Assembly (NCBI GenBank): GCA_949358305.1
Contig: OX442315.1
Location: 7,776,427-7,840,426, forward strand
Source of the DNA: Strigamia acuminata
Lineage: Eukaryota > Arthropoda > Chilopoda > Geophilomorpha > Linotaeniidae
Direction of reading: 5' to 3'
DNA: 64,000 bases
Shown: piece after piece, positions 18,298 to 28,495 of the stretch
Position numbering within the stretch: the stretch's first letter is position 1
Layout of the letters: each line of letters begins with the position of its first letter
Notes under the pieces: model-generated
Databases searched by the model: none
Seen by the model: the letters and a program-made list of their open reading frames with translations, nothing else
What the model was told of the DNA's origin: nothing
Position numbers and translations under genes: made by a program

Positions 18298-21063
18298 TCA
18301 CTTCTTTCCTGGGGGACCCGACACTGAGTCCGTCACCTGGGCGTAACTCACTCCAGGGACAGGCGGTTGAGTGCCGGGTGGCGCGGGTAGATCGCCTACT
18401 AGCGCCGAGGACCGATCTCGGGGGTCCTCATGCTCCGTAATGAAGCATAATGCATGGCCGTCAACTGGCTCATGCGGGGCACGCGTCCTCTCGTGCAACC
18501 AAACGCTCGGGATGTAGGCGGAGAAGCCGGTGTTCGTATGCCGGATGGCATTGGCTTCCGTTGGCGTCACTGGCGCACGGTGGGCTCTCAGCAACCTCTG
18601 GTGGAAGATGAGGTCTTTAGTCTTCCGGATCTGGTTGTGAAGCCAGATGAAGACCGATTTGCCTTTGTCCCGCTGCGCGAGGATAAACCTCCTGGTCGCC
18701 GTCGTCATCGACAGGTGGGGAAACTCGTCGATGATTCGCCCATAATAGTCTGGTGGAGGCGGTGCCGGCTTCGGCTTCTGGGTGGCCGCGGGAATCACGG
18801 CTTGCGTCGTTGTCGCCGCTCGGGCCGGTGAGGTCCCGGGCGGTGTCGGCTTCGTTTGCTCGACGGACCTGACGGGTGGCGTTCGGCACAGCAAGCGCTT
18901 TGGTTTACCCGCCACTTCGAACAGGGCGGGTCCTTGCGGGGATATCTCCGCAGGCATCGGTGGCGGAATCGGAACTCCGCTCGTCGGCGAGATCACCATG
19001 TCTACATCCTCTGCCGATTCTTCCGTCTGGATGGTCAAGGCGCGCAGTTGTTGGGTAGGCGCCGCTGTCCAGGTGGCGGAGGTGTAACGAAACGCCGTGC
19101 TTCGCAACTTGTACCCCTCAAATTCGGGGTTTACCACATCCCTGGTTAGCTCGTACCGAGTCAACACAGGGTCGGGCAGAATGGAGCTCCACTCTGCGAG
19201 GAGTGCACGGGGAACCTGTACACCCTCTCTGTCCACGACAGACCATGCGGCCATCGCCTGACGCCCTTCTCCGAAGAGTGCTGGGGTTAGCAGCTGCATC
19301 ATGACCTTGGTCAATGATAGCTGTAGGCTGCGACGATTCACTGGATTCGATCGCTCTGAATCCGCAGTGAAGGCGCACGAGAGCTTACTCATCATCGCCG
19401 TTGCCCATTCGATGAAATATCGCTGGGCCTGATCCACACCTCGCAAGGCGGGCGCGGAGACTCTTGGGTCTTCCATCACGAAGCGAAACGCTGAGAGCTC
19501 GGAGATAGTCGGGTTGGCGGCTTCTCTCGCGAGTCGCGCTTCTTCGTCTCGCCTCTCGAAGAACAGGGCCGAGGAACCGGGTCGGGGTCGGCTCGGCCTG
19601 TAAATGTCGGTCAAATTGGCTCGACATTCCTGCATAATGCTCTGTCCAACGGGGAGAGGGACTGAGCGGTCGGTGGGTAAATCCGGCGGATCGCTCGAAT
19701 TCAACAACGACGGTGGCGGCAGGTCCGGAGGCGGCTGCGTCTTGGTCGGCAGCGTCGGCGTCGGCAGCGGTGGTGGCGGCTGCGTCGGCGGTGGTGGCGT
19801 CTCCGTCGTCTGCACCCCAGTCATTGCGACTTGGGGCGCCGGGAGATGTTGTTCAGAGCTCGAAGGCTGCACGATGGCGGTTGGCATGCCATCGGGTCGC
19901 GGTCGCGAATTTATGTAGTCTGCGAGCCACCTTGCCACCTCGTGTGGGGTCACCTTTCCGTCGGTGACAACACCCATCTTCCTGGCGTGTTTCATCGCGG
20001 GATCGAAACGTGTCAGTTTCGTCCGCTTCATCTGAGTCAGAATCTCGCGAAGGTCCCGCGTATCTGCCGCTGGGACGTGTCGCTCACCTGACTGGCTACC
20101 ACTTCGTCGACCCGCTCTCTTGGAGATGTAGGCGGGTTCGGGGATGGGACGGCCCCGAGCTTCGCACCTCGCGAAGTATCGCTCCTTGCGATCTTTTTTC
20201 CGCTGCTCGCGATGAGTCAGCGGACGTCTAGAAGTGCTGGGACGAGAGACTCGCTCTTCATCACCAGACATCCAAACCTCCTTGCACTCCTTACCGTCTT
20301 TAATCTGACGGTTTACGAAAATTCGCGGTCGGGAATACTGCGAAGGGTCACGCACCGTACTAGTGGATGGCCCAGCTTCGTTGCCTTCAGTCGTGTTTTG
20401 AGTGACACGCTGCTTCTTGGTTGTTACCGGGGAACGCGACTGGCTGTTCCCGGCGCCTTTGGAGCGCTTGCGCTTCCGCGGGTAGCTGCTTTTGGGCCCC
20501 AAAATCCCCAGGTGGTGGAGCTGCCACATCTCGGCTTGGGACGTTAAAATTCCCATCCGAGGTCTCCACTGGGGCGTACTCTCTCCCAATCGCAGCCTCT
20601 CAAACCACAGATGAATATCATCCGCGGTCATCCCCTCGTTTTGGAGGATGCGCTCGGCCACTGCCGCAGCGGTATCCACCAGCTGTTGTCTATACTGCTG
20701 ATAGATGGCCTCACGGGCCTCTTCTGTCTCGGCTGCTCGCCACGCATGCAGCACGTGTTCCTCCGCCGGAGTGCCAGTGTACTGACTTGACAATCCGGGG
20801 TGGAAAATTGGCGATTTCGGGTCCTCGTCACGAGCTAACTCTGTGGCGATGCCTTCGCGCATCCCCTCCGGGAACGTGTCCAGGAGCGTACAGTCTCGTA
20901 CCCAACGTCGGGCGATGCATCGGGAATGTAGTATTCGCAGGCGCCAAGGGTCGGCGTCTTCGCCGAAACATCGTCGGTAAAATTCGGGCAGCGCGCCTCG
21001 AAATATCCCGCCACGAGCGATGCAAGCGGGGTCTAATGGTCCCCATGTTTTACGTAGTGCCAT
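18298..21063 (-). CDS. E2 ORF3 exon 2, uncharacterised 921-residue segment
   Basis: It opens with ATG (MALRKTWGPLDPACIARG) straight after an acceptor-like sequence, tttctccatccttccag. The N-terminal third is helical and charged (AEEHVLHAWRAAETEEAREA, TPQWRPRMGILTSQAEMWQL). A basic patch PRKRKRSKG could be a nuclear localisation signal. A Pro-rich linker sits near the middle, then a block with SVPLPVGQSI and NRRSLQLSLTKVMMQLL, and a C-terminal block with SVFIWLHNQIR, QRLLRAHRAP, VWLHER, HALCFITEHEDPRD. No membrane span, signal peptide or known enzyme motif is seen. The position is that of env in errantiviruses, but the protein is not envelope-like. Confidence 0.8.
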   Translation of the reverse strand: MALRKTWGPLDPACIARGGIFRGALPEFYRRCFGEDADPWRLRILHSRCIARRWVRDCTLLDTFPEGMREGIATELARDEDPKSPIFHPGLSSQYTGTPAEEHVLHAWRAAETEEAREAIYQQYRQQLVDTAAAVAERILQNEGMTADDIHLWFERLRLGESTPQWRPRMGILTSQAEMWQLHHLGILGPKSSYPRKRKRSKGAGNSQSRSPVTTKKQRVTQNTTEGNEAGPSTSTVRDPSQYSRPRIFVNRQIKDGKECKEVWMSGDEERVSRPSTSRRPLTHREQRKKDRKERYFARCEARGRPIPEPAYISKRAGRRSGSQSGERHVPAADTRDLREILTQMKRTKLTRFDPAMKHARKMGVVTDGKVTPHEVARWLADYINSRPRPDGMPTAIVQPSSSEQHLPAPQVAMTGVQTTETPPPPTQPPPPLPTPTLPTKTQPPPDLPPPSLLNSSDPPDLPTDRSVPLPVGQSIMQECRANLTDIYRPSRPRPGSSALFFERRDEEARLAREAANPTISELSAFRFVMEDPRVSAPALRGVDQAQRYFIEWATAMMSKLSCAFTADSERSNPVNRRSLQLSLTKVMMQLLTPALFGEGRQAMAAWSVVDREGVQVPRALLAEWSSILPDPVLTRYELTRDVVNPEFEGYKLRSTAFRYTSATWTAAPTQQLRALTIQTEESAEDVDMVISPTSGVPIPPPMPAEISPQGPALFEVAGKPKRLLCRTPPVRSVEQTKPTPPGTSPARAATTTQAVIPAATQKPKPAPPPPDYYGRIIDEFPHLSMTTATRRFILAQRDKGKSVFIWLHNQIRKTKDLIFHQRLLRAHRAPVTPTEANAIRHTNTGFSAYIPSVWLHERTRAPHEPVDGHALCFITEHEDPRDRSSALVGDLPAPPGTQPPVPGVSYAQVTDSVSGPPGKK

Positions 21064-21909
21064 CTGGAAGGATGGAGAAATAAACAATTAATAAAAAGTT
21101 GATATTTAAATACGTAGATAAATGGTTGGTTTCGAGGGACGTTGCCAATACGTGCAGCCGTCCGTCGAGACCGATTCCTGTCTATCGGTGCAAACGTAGG
21201 ACGAATTGTCCCTCGTCGGATAGAAAAAAAAGAAGTCATCACGTAAAAAATCTGTCTCATGTCCAAAACGCACAGCGAGACGGAATCGAGCCTTTAATCC
21301 GGATTTTTATCATCAGATTTTACTTTAAATTAATTCTAACGTTAATTAGAACATTACTAATAATTAAATTAATAATTATCAGTCATTCGTAAAAAGAATT
21401 CGTCGGGTGTAAATCATTACTAAAATTGCACAATAAATGTGCTTGTCGAAATTTTATTAAATAAATAAATCTAATAAAGAATTATTCCGAAGTCGGACTT
21501 TGTCTAATCTTTAAAAAAGTTAAAGTCAAATTAAATTTATCCAACACACCGAAAAATTCATCGTACGAATGTTAAGTTGCATCAATTCGATGCGTCAAAT
21601 TACTTGTGGAGAAAAATATTCTTTTACAGAATATTCTCCCCTTGTCATAAAATTATTTATGGCTCGAGCCCATTGTCTCGCTCGTGACTCAAGTCATGAG
21701 GAATTTTCGAGACGCGAGGCGACGTGAAGTCTGCGCTCGCACCCCGAAAACAAATTAACAAGGAAAAAAATACGATCGTGTGAGCGATCGCGGTTAATAA
21801 TTAATTATATGCTATTGTGAGTGCAAAGCACTCATGTCAGGTATTAGTCAACAAAATTTCTTCTTCAGCAGCACGGAACTAGTTCTCATGTGCCGATGCC
21901 GACTTCTAC
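21064..21909 (-). other. E2 ORF3 intron (predicted, 846 bp, phase 0)
   Basis: The donor is gatcag | gtagaagtcggc and the acceptor ctccatccttccag | atggca (minus strand). The first bases of the intron match E1 closely (gtagtagtcggcatcgcc). The body is AT-rich with many stops. Confidence 0.72.
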
Positions 21910-21935
21910 CTGATCGGGATGGACTTGGTTTACAT
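21910..21935 (-). CDS. E2 ORF3 exon 1, 3' piece (split by E1)
   Basis: These 26 bases, read after the shared cgcg target, complete the last codons of exon 1 (ending VHPDQ) up to the gtagaag donor. With 49465-49528 the exon is exactly 30 codons, so the E1 insertion lies inside a coding exon. Confidence 0.65.
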
Positions 21936-21939
21936 CGCG
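21936..21939. other. Target-site duplication of E1, left copy (cgcg)
   Basis: The bases cgcg precede the left E1 LTR and recur at 49465-49468 after the right one. Confidence 0.92.
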
Positions 21940-22935
21940 TGTGGTGACCCGACTGGGGTGGGGCACGAAGAGTTTCTCTCGTGGCCTACATACGGGTAAA
22001 GAAGGGGAGTCGCACGCGCGCCTCCCTTCCCTCAGAGCATTGACATCCAGTCAATGGACGGGCGTCTGCCCTGGGGGAGTGGGGGAGATTCGTCTTCTCC
22101 ACTATTGGGTGGCTTTAGTCACCTGTCACCCCCCGCTTTGTGCAAAGGAATTCGCCTTGCACTGAGCGGGCAGAACCAACACAAAAATCAACCAAGATAC
22201 ACGTAAAAGCCAAACGTCCTAAAACGATCAAGCCTAAGTACAAAGACTTCAGGAGTGACCTAGGACAAGGGACTTTCAACGTGAGTACGATTGATTTGTG
22301 TTAACCTCCGCAGAGTAACCTGCGAAACAAGATTACCACACTATTTTAGCAAGCCAGCTAGAAATAGTAAACCTACTCCAATTTAGCGAGTTGTGCAGAC
22401 AAACGGTCGCACAAGCCTAAATTGCAGTAACCACGACGAGCGTTCCCGCCGCTGTGTGTATCGCCGGGAACCACCAAGCGTCCGCCGCTGTGTGATCGCC
22501 GGACACCTACAAAAAACCCTAAACCTAGACAACAGACCAGAAGTAAGACCTTTCAGGCATTCACTCGCGCCCGACCAGCGTGAGCCCGAAGGACCGAACG
22601 AGAAACGTGAGACGAGGACGCCATTCATTGCCACGCCGGCCCAAGACGACACCACGTTGCCACGCGGACGCCATCTTGGATCCACAGCGACAAAGGACGA
22701 CCTCGACCAGTTTCCCGCCAACTTCACACCCCTTTCCTTTTACCTTTTTATTCCCTTACATATTTTATTCCCTTTTAACTGTATATTCCCGTATAATAAA
22801 TACATTTATTATATTTACCTTTTACATTGTCTTGCCGTGTTACATTATTTGGGTAACCGCTTGAGTAAAGCGGTATTGCGAGATCAGAGAGTGACTCATA
22901 CCACGTATCAGCGACAGACCGAGTTGAGCGCGACA
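21940..22935 (+). repeat. E1 5' LTR (family A)
   Basis: It runs from TGTGGTGACCCG to GAGCGCGACA, like 48469-49464 and (with at least one difference) 69-1064. A donor-like GTGAGTACG lies at 22281-22289, an AT-rich segment with ataataaata near 22792-22806, and same-loop hairpins at 22442-22504. Confidence 0.95.
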
Positions 22936-22937
22936 CG

Positions 22938-22955
22938 TGGGGGCCTGTCCGGGAT
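22938..22955 (+). other. E1 primer binding site, tRNA-Pro-like
   Basis: The sequence tgggggcctgtccgggat begins 2 nt after the LTR. From memory of animal tRNA-Pro 3' ends, 16 of 18 positions are complementary, with two mismatches next to each other. E2 has the same 18 bases. Confidence 0.75.
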
Positions 22956-23003
22956 CGATTTAAACGACTCGAATAGAACTTGAGATCATTTTCATACCCA
23001 AAA

Positions 23004-26000
23004 ATGGCAGACAATATCCGAGTAACGGATTCCGACTCCGACGCGAACAAGAGAGCCGGCAGTCGTAAAGGCGCCGACTATCACTTGCGATCTGGAGGTC
23101 CCTTACCCAAAGCCTCAGCGCACGAAGCGAGGCAAAAACGGCGCAAGCCTAAACCCGATCGCAGAAGCGCATCAGAGGCATCGCACCCGTCTCGTTCCGA
23201 GACGAGGCAGCGATTGGACGAGACAGAGCGGGGTGAAGAGCAATCTCACTCCAAACTGCCGCGTTCTAACCGTGACGGCGAGACGAGCGGAAACGAGGTT
23301 TTATCCCGTAACCCATCGCCTCGTCTAACGCACGACACCGAGGTGGGCAGTCCGAAAGCGGCGTCTCCGATACAAAAGACGGCCTCAAACACGACAGCTA
23401 ATTCGGCACTAAACACGCCAATTACGCAAAGCCGCCCAGCTTCGGTCAGGTCTGAAGGACACAAGTCCAATGCGTCAAAAACTGAGCGTGTTCCGAGCCA
23501 GCCTTACAGCGTCTCGGCCACATTGGTTGACACGATGCAGTTGGCACAGGCAGAAGGTGTACGATACACTCTGCCAACGGGAAAAATAACTGTGTACGAA
23601 ACATTACAAATCGTACGTGCAGCTTTAAGAGCGCACAGGTTATCCCCAGAAATCACCGTTGTTGAAGACGCATACGCTCAACAAATGGTAGACTCCGCTC
23701 AATTCGAAGCGGATGCCGAGAATGAGGCCCGACAAGCCATCCGCGAGAGAAAGCGGAAGCTGGCGGAAAGAGAAGCGCGAGCTCTCGAGTACGGCAAATC
23801 CCAGCGCGTTCCGACTACCCCAGAAGAAGTCGAAATAGTTGATCGAGCCTTACATGCACATCGTTATGCATTCCGTTCTCAACAAGAAGCTGAACAAGCT
23901 TTCATGACTAGGCTGCAACGAGACAAACCAAAATCCGTTCGCAAGCCAGAAGTTAGCTCGTCCGAATTGTCCGACGAGAGCGTAGAAGGCGACCCGAAGC
24001 GCACGCCGAAGGTCAGCCCCAAACCCGAGCGAAAAAAGGAAGTGCCAGTCACTCCACGCAAACGGGAAGTCTCGACCGAACAACGCGTTCGACCTCGCAT
24101 GATGGCGTTAGACGATAACACTAACAACGCTATCAACCGATTAATAAATGCGAACAACGCGCGTCGTAACGAAGAACAGACTCACACGAGCCGACAACGC
24201 GACGACCCGCGGGGTAACGACTGGCAACAGCCGGTACCCATCCTCAAAGACGACGGACCTTCGAGAAAACCTTCCGAAGACCGCACATCGTCACGAGAGG
24301 AACGTCAACGCGAAAGAGGACAGCAACAGTATCACTACGGAAACAGTGATTCGTCGTCGGATGAACTGGAGTCGAATGCACCCAGTCATCACGATTCGGA
24401 GAGAGGTTCCGGAGAAAGACGAAGGGAAAGAGAACGCGATGAACGCAGGGAAAGGGAACGTGACGACCGTCGTAGGGGCCGGAAAGAGTCAAACTCTTCA
24501 CGGCGCAACCCGCCACGCCGCTCACCGTCTCCCGACCCCAGCTCCGACCCCTCGTCCAACGACGACAGACGAAATGATAAGTCAAGTAATCGCCGGAAGA
24601 GATCCAACTCTCCGCGCGATAGAGAGAAACGACGTCGATCGGAAAATAGCGACCACCGACGGGAGGAGTTTCAGGACCTTCCCCGACAAAGCGCGTTTAC
24701 CGATTCGACGGGTCGGCAGTATACGATGGGAGAGCTTGGAAGAGCCCTGCTTGGCTCGTTAAAAGCCGAAGGAATCGATCTGAGCAAACGAAATGATCGT
24801 AATCGTAACACTGGTGACCGCGTAAAGAAAAAATACGCTGTCTCCCGACGTGACACCATGAGTGTTACCGGGAATATTAGGTGGCAATTTTATATTCAGA
24901 ACCGTTTCGACGGGTCATGGAAAGCGGGAGATCGCTTCCTTGACGAAGTAATTCGGATTAAGACTGCCACTAAAGCCACCGTAGGAGACATGCTCACCCA
25001 CGGTATTGTCGAGCTAATGACAGGCTCGGCACGTGAGTGGTACCAAGGATTGAAAGGCGTCAATTGGGACGACTTTTTAATGAGATTCGACCTGCGCTAC
25101 GGCGAGACACCCGAAGAGGTGAGCCGAAAGATGCGAGGTCTTCGCCAGATGCCTGGTGAAACCATAATGGATTACGACATTCGCGCCAGATTGTTGTTCG
25201 AAAAGGCCCCGATGGAATTTCATGCCACGGGATTCAACCTTTTCTTTCTCGGCGGTTTGTCGGAATACTCGCAACGGGTGCTACTTGAAGAAAGGGCACC
25301 GACAGGAGGCAGCTACGAAGAAATGAGCGCCTTCCTGTTCGAGAACACGATAGATATCGAGAAGAGATATTATTCCGCTTTACCAGAAGCGGAGAAAGCA
25401 GCAACCGCTAAACGTCTCAAGTTGAGTGCGGAAAGATATGGGGCGACAGACAAGATCATGCGCCCTACTGAATATCTTAGCGGTATAATGGAGCTGGCAG
25501 AAGCTAGCGTTGGTTTACAAATAAAAAATAAACTGACATCCACGCTGCCTTCCAACCCATTGGCCGCCCCTAAAAAGGCACCGACAGCGTCAGCCATGCA
25601 AGCGACACTGGAGGAGGTCAAGGAGGGGGAGGAAGCCGAACAAAATGTCGGAAAATCAGACGAAAAAGAAGAAAAAGACGATTATTCGACGGACGAAGAA
25701 ATACGAAGCTATCGCGATACCTTATCAACGGGTTGCGATGAGGAAGGACCGCTAGTACATCTCATCCATCGAGATAGAGCGGTAGAAGAATTTCGCGCCA
25801 GGTTAAAACCAAATGCCGGCCGAATTCCGAAGTATTTTCGAAAAAATTACACGCCACCGTCGAAAGTAGACCCTGAAAAAAAGAAATCGATTGAAGCCCC
25901 AAGAGACAAATCAAATATTCGTTGTTTTAAGTGTAACCAACCGGGTCACTATTCCAATGAGTGCCCAAGAACAGCGAAAGAAGACGCTAAGTTTGACGCG

Positions 26001-26084
26001 ATAATGAAGCAGATGGCAGAGATTAAACTCGCCATGGCAAAAAACGAGTCAAAAAACGAGTCAGCGCAGGCGGCGAAGAAATAA
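23004..26084 (+). CDS. gag: E1 Gag
   Basis: This is the structural capsid protein, about 1026 residues. The start is the ATG of MADNIRV, which E2 shares; the open frame upstream has no ATG. The order is: a charged N-terminus, an Arg/Glu-rich segment (residues about 455-560, runs such as RRERERDERRERERDD and many SP/RS dipeptides), a retrotransposon capsid region about 590-790 (WQFYIQNRFDGSWKAGDRFL, AREWYQGLK, FDLRYGETPEEV, LRQMPGETIMDYDIRARLL), an acidic linker, and one zinc knuckle CFKCNQPGHYSNEC. It is long for a Gypsy gag because of the N-terminal disordered part. It ends MAKNESKNESAQAAKK, coded by the slippery region. Confidence 0.93.
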   Translation: MADNIRVTDSDSDANKRAGSRKGADYHLRSGGPLPKASAHEARQKRRKPKPDRRSASEASHPSRSETRQRLDETERGEEQSHSKLPRSNRDGETSGNEVLSRNPSPRLTHDTEVGSPKAASPIQKTASNTTANSALNTPITQSRPASVRSEGHKSNASKTERVPSQPYSVSATLVDTMQLAQAEGVRYTLPTGKITVYETLQIVRAALRAHRLSPEITVVEDAYAQQMVDSAQFEADAENEARQAIRERKRKLAEREARALEYGKSQRVPTTPEEVEIVDRALHAHRYAFRSQQEAEQAFMTRLQRDKPKSVRKPEVSSSELSDESVEGDPKRTPKVSPKPERKKEVPVTPRKREVSTEQRVRPRMMALDDNTNNAINRLINANNARRNEEQTHTSRQRDDPRGNDWQQPVPILKDDGPSRKPSEDRTSSREERQRERGQQQYHYGNSDSSSDELESNAPSHHDSERGSGERRRERERDERRERERDDRRRGRKESNSSRRNPPRRSPSPDPSSDPSSNDDRRNDKSSNRRKRSNSPRDREKRRRSENSDHRREEFQDLPRQSAFTDSTGRQYTMGELGRALLGSLKAEGIDLSKRNDRNRNTGDRVKKKYAVSRRDTMSVTGNIRWQFYIQNRFDGSWKAGDRFLDEVIRIKTATKATVGDMLTHGIVELMTGSAREWYQGLKGVNWDDFLMRFDLRYGETPEEVSRKMRGLRQMPGETIMDYDIRARLLFEKAPMEFHATGFNLFFLGGLSEYSQRVLLEERAPTGGSYEEMSAFLFENTIDIEKRYYSALPEAEKAATAKRLKLSAERYGATDKIMRPTEYLSGIMELAEASVGLQIKNKLTSTLPSNPLAAPKKAPTASAMQATLEEVKEGEEAEQNVGKSDEKEEKDDYSTDEEIRSYRDTLSTGCDEEGPLVHLIHRDRAVEEFRARLKPNAGRIPKYFRKNYTPPSKVDPEKKKSIEAPRDKSNIRCFKCNQPGHYSNECPRTAKEDAKFDAIMKQMAEIKLAMAKNESKNESAQAAKK

Positions 26085-26102
26085 CTTCTCGACCGTCTGC
26101 GC
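26039..26102 (+). promoter_or_regulatory. E1 gag-pol -1 frameshift signal, two slippery heptamers and a hairpin
   Basis: In the gag frame the codons gca aaa aac and tca aaa aac put A AAA AAC at 26039-26045 and again at 26051-26057. Six bases after the second, a 10-bp stem (gcgcaggcgg 26064-26073 with ccgtctgcgc 26093-26102, one G-U pair) encloses the gag stop. A small inner stem gaag/cttc lies inside it. The -1 frame is open from 26027 into pol. This is the classic -1 frameshift layout. Confidence 0.85.
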
Positions 26103-26107
26103 CATTC

Positions 26108-28495
26108 ATGAAGAAGAAGGGGTTTAACAAAGGGTTCGATAAACCGCCACCAGTCAAAGAAATGGGTAGTGACATAGCTAACGCCCAGATCCAAGACAGG
26201 GCCAACAACGCTTTGCAGGTAATTACCGCAAACGCTGAGGCTGAGGCGGAAGAACCAAACCTACTGCTTGAAGAATTACCTCAAGTAGTCGAAGACACAG
26301 AAGAATTTCGTGTTTTCATGTGCAACGTGGCGGTCGAATATACCAGCCGCCTATGTATGCTGCCCATGACAATAGAACGCGAAAAAATTATGGGACTGCT
26401 AGACTCGGGAGCAGATCGCTCGTTCGTTTCCGAAGACATAGTAGCATCATTGGGTCTCACCGATAAGATAAAAGGCGTTAATAAAAATGTACGTCTAAAA
26501 ACCGCCAACGGAATGGCGCGTCCAAAAGGAGTTATATTATTGACCATGGAGTGGCTCGGAGGGGTAGAACAGCACCCTTTCCTGGTCCTGCCCACGTGCG
26601 ACAGAATTTTTCTGTTGGGCTTAGACCTCATGGCGTCAATGGAAATACAACCAAATCCAATAACGAAATCTTGGAATTATATCAGAAATGATAGAGAAAG
26701 ACCCGCAATTGTCGTGCCACCAGCTCTTATCAAAGAAGCGGCCAACAAGACACAGTGGGAGAAAGGCCTAAAGAAATTCGTTCAAGACTACGATTTTAAA
26801 GCATTCGTAACAGAATTGCAACGGGACAATGTAGTGGAAACGCTTGTCGCCGACGCCGCTTTAGAATTAAACGAAGCGGCAGCCCTACGAAGGGTCCTAC
26901 TTAAATATGAGGGGATCCTGTCGAAAAAACCGGGCCGAACGAATAGGGCTATTCACGAAATTAAATTGACGGATAATAAACCTATACGAGTTGCGTATAA
27001 GGGAATGAACCCGCAAAAACGTGAAATAGTACAAAAAATGTGCCAAGAAATGCTAGACAGTGGCATTGTCTCCGAGGCCCAGGGAGAATACGCGACGCGA
27101 GTTGTGCTCGTGATGCGCCCGGGCTCGGACCCACGCCTATGCATTGATTACCGCCCATTAAACGCGGTGACAGAGATAGATCCCATACAGATGCCGTCTA
27201 TCGAATCCATTTTGAGAGAGCTTAGCCCCTTTTCTTGGGTTACGACGATGGATCTGTCGAAGGGATACTGGCAAGTTGAGATGAGGCCAGAGGATAAGCT
27301 AAAAACAGCATTTTACTCGCCAATTGGACGGTTGATGTTCAACGTCATGCCGTTTGGTTTAGTGAATGCTCCCAGTACCTTTCAGAGACTAATCGAAAGC
27401 GTATTGGGTGATATCCTGCATCAGTTCGTGTGGGCATACCTAGATGACATAGTTATTGCCTCTAAAACATTCGAAGAGCACATTGAGCACATCGACCAAG
27501 TGCTCACCCGGCTGGCGAAAGCTGGGTTACACGTTCATCCGGGCAAGAGCAAGTTCTGCCGAAAGGAGCTTGCCTTCCTGGGTTATCGCATTGGAGTCAA
27601 CGGTTTAGCTATTGGCCCCGAAAAAATCGATGCGATTAATCGTTTCCCACCACCCGAGGACGTTAAAGGTGTCCAACGGTTTATGGGAATGATAAACTTC
27701 TTCGGCAGGTTGCTACCGGGTCTAGCTGAAGTGGCAGCCCCAGTTACCGACCTCCTGAAGAATGAAAACGAATTTGTATGGTCAAATGAGTGCAACATCG
27801 CATTTAATGCGATAAAGAGGATGCTGACGGAAGTCGGCGTAATGCCTCTACCCGACTTAAACCGGCCGTTCATATTACATACGGACGCCAGCAGAGTTGG
27901 GTTAGGAGCGGCGTTGCTCCAAACACACGTGCGCGACGGAGTCGAACAAGACCTGCCGTGCATGTTTATAAGTCGCAAACTCCAAGGCGCTGAAAAAAAT
28001 TACAACGCCACAGAGTTGGAGTGTTTGGCAGTTGTGTGGGCTATAAGGAAATTCAGAGATTATCTCGAATATACCAAATTTGTAGTCCACACAGATCATC
28101 AAGCGTTACAATGGCTGATGAAATTAAAGGAGCCAGCCGGTCGACTAGCCAGATGGCAGTTAGAACTGATGGCATGCGACTTGACCATTCAATACAAGCC
28201 CGGCAAATATAACGTCGTGGCTGACGCTCTATCAAGGGCACCAGTGTCAGATCCTATCGACGCTGACGATGATGGCGAGGATGATTCCCGCATCATTTAC
28301 TGCCCGACGAGTTGTCACCGTTGGGATTTAAGGAAAATAAATGAAATTCCCACCGCGTCTCCAGCAGATGTAAAATTCTGTGGATTCTGGACGCGGTTAT
28401 ACCAACCAGCTGCTGACAATTACCCAAATGCAAAGAAGGAATTTAAGCTAGAGCGGAGAATAAATGACCCGCTTCTAAGCGCCTTCCACACTCAT
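26108..28495 (+). pseudogene. pol: E1 pol, 5' part: protease, RT, RNase H
   Basis: The frame is entered from gag by -1 frameshifting; the first in-frame ATG is at 26108, but an independent start is not needed. Domains: aspartic protease with LLDSGAD (about residue 100) and FLLGLDL; RT with LCIDYRPLN, TMDLSKGYWQV, MPFGLVNAPSTFQ and catalytic YLDD (about 444-447); RNase H with HTDASRVGLG, NATELECLAVVW, TDHQALQWL and DALSRAP. It stops at the E0 insertion at about residue 796, in the spacer before integrase. It is almost identical to the E2 pol. Confidence 0.93.
28492..28495. other. Target-site duplication of E0, left copy (tcat)
   Basis: The bases tcat precede the left E0 LTR and recur at 42501-42504. 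The E2 pol gives the uninterrupted site for comparison (a single tcat, near 51691 in reverse). Confidence 0.92.

Noticed and set aside
18298-21063. ORF3 as a retroviral envelope gene
   Set aside because: The position fits env, but no signal peptide, transmembrane helix, cleavage site or Cys-rich ectodomain is visible in any of the three copies.
22775-23050. Minus-strand ORFs opposite gag and pol genes throughout the window
   Set aside because: They are shadows of strongly coding plus or minus frames with no domain matches.
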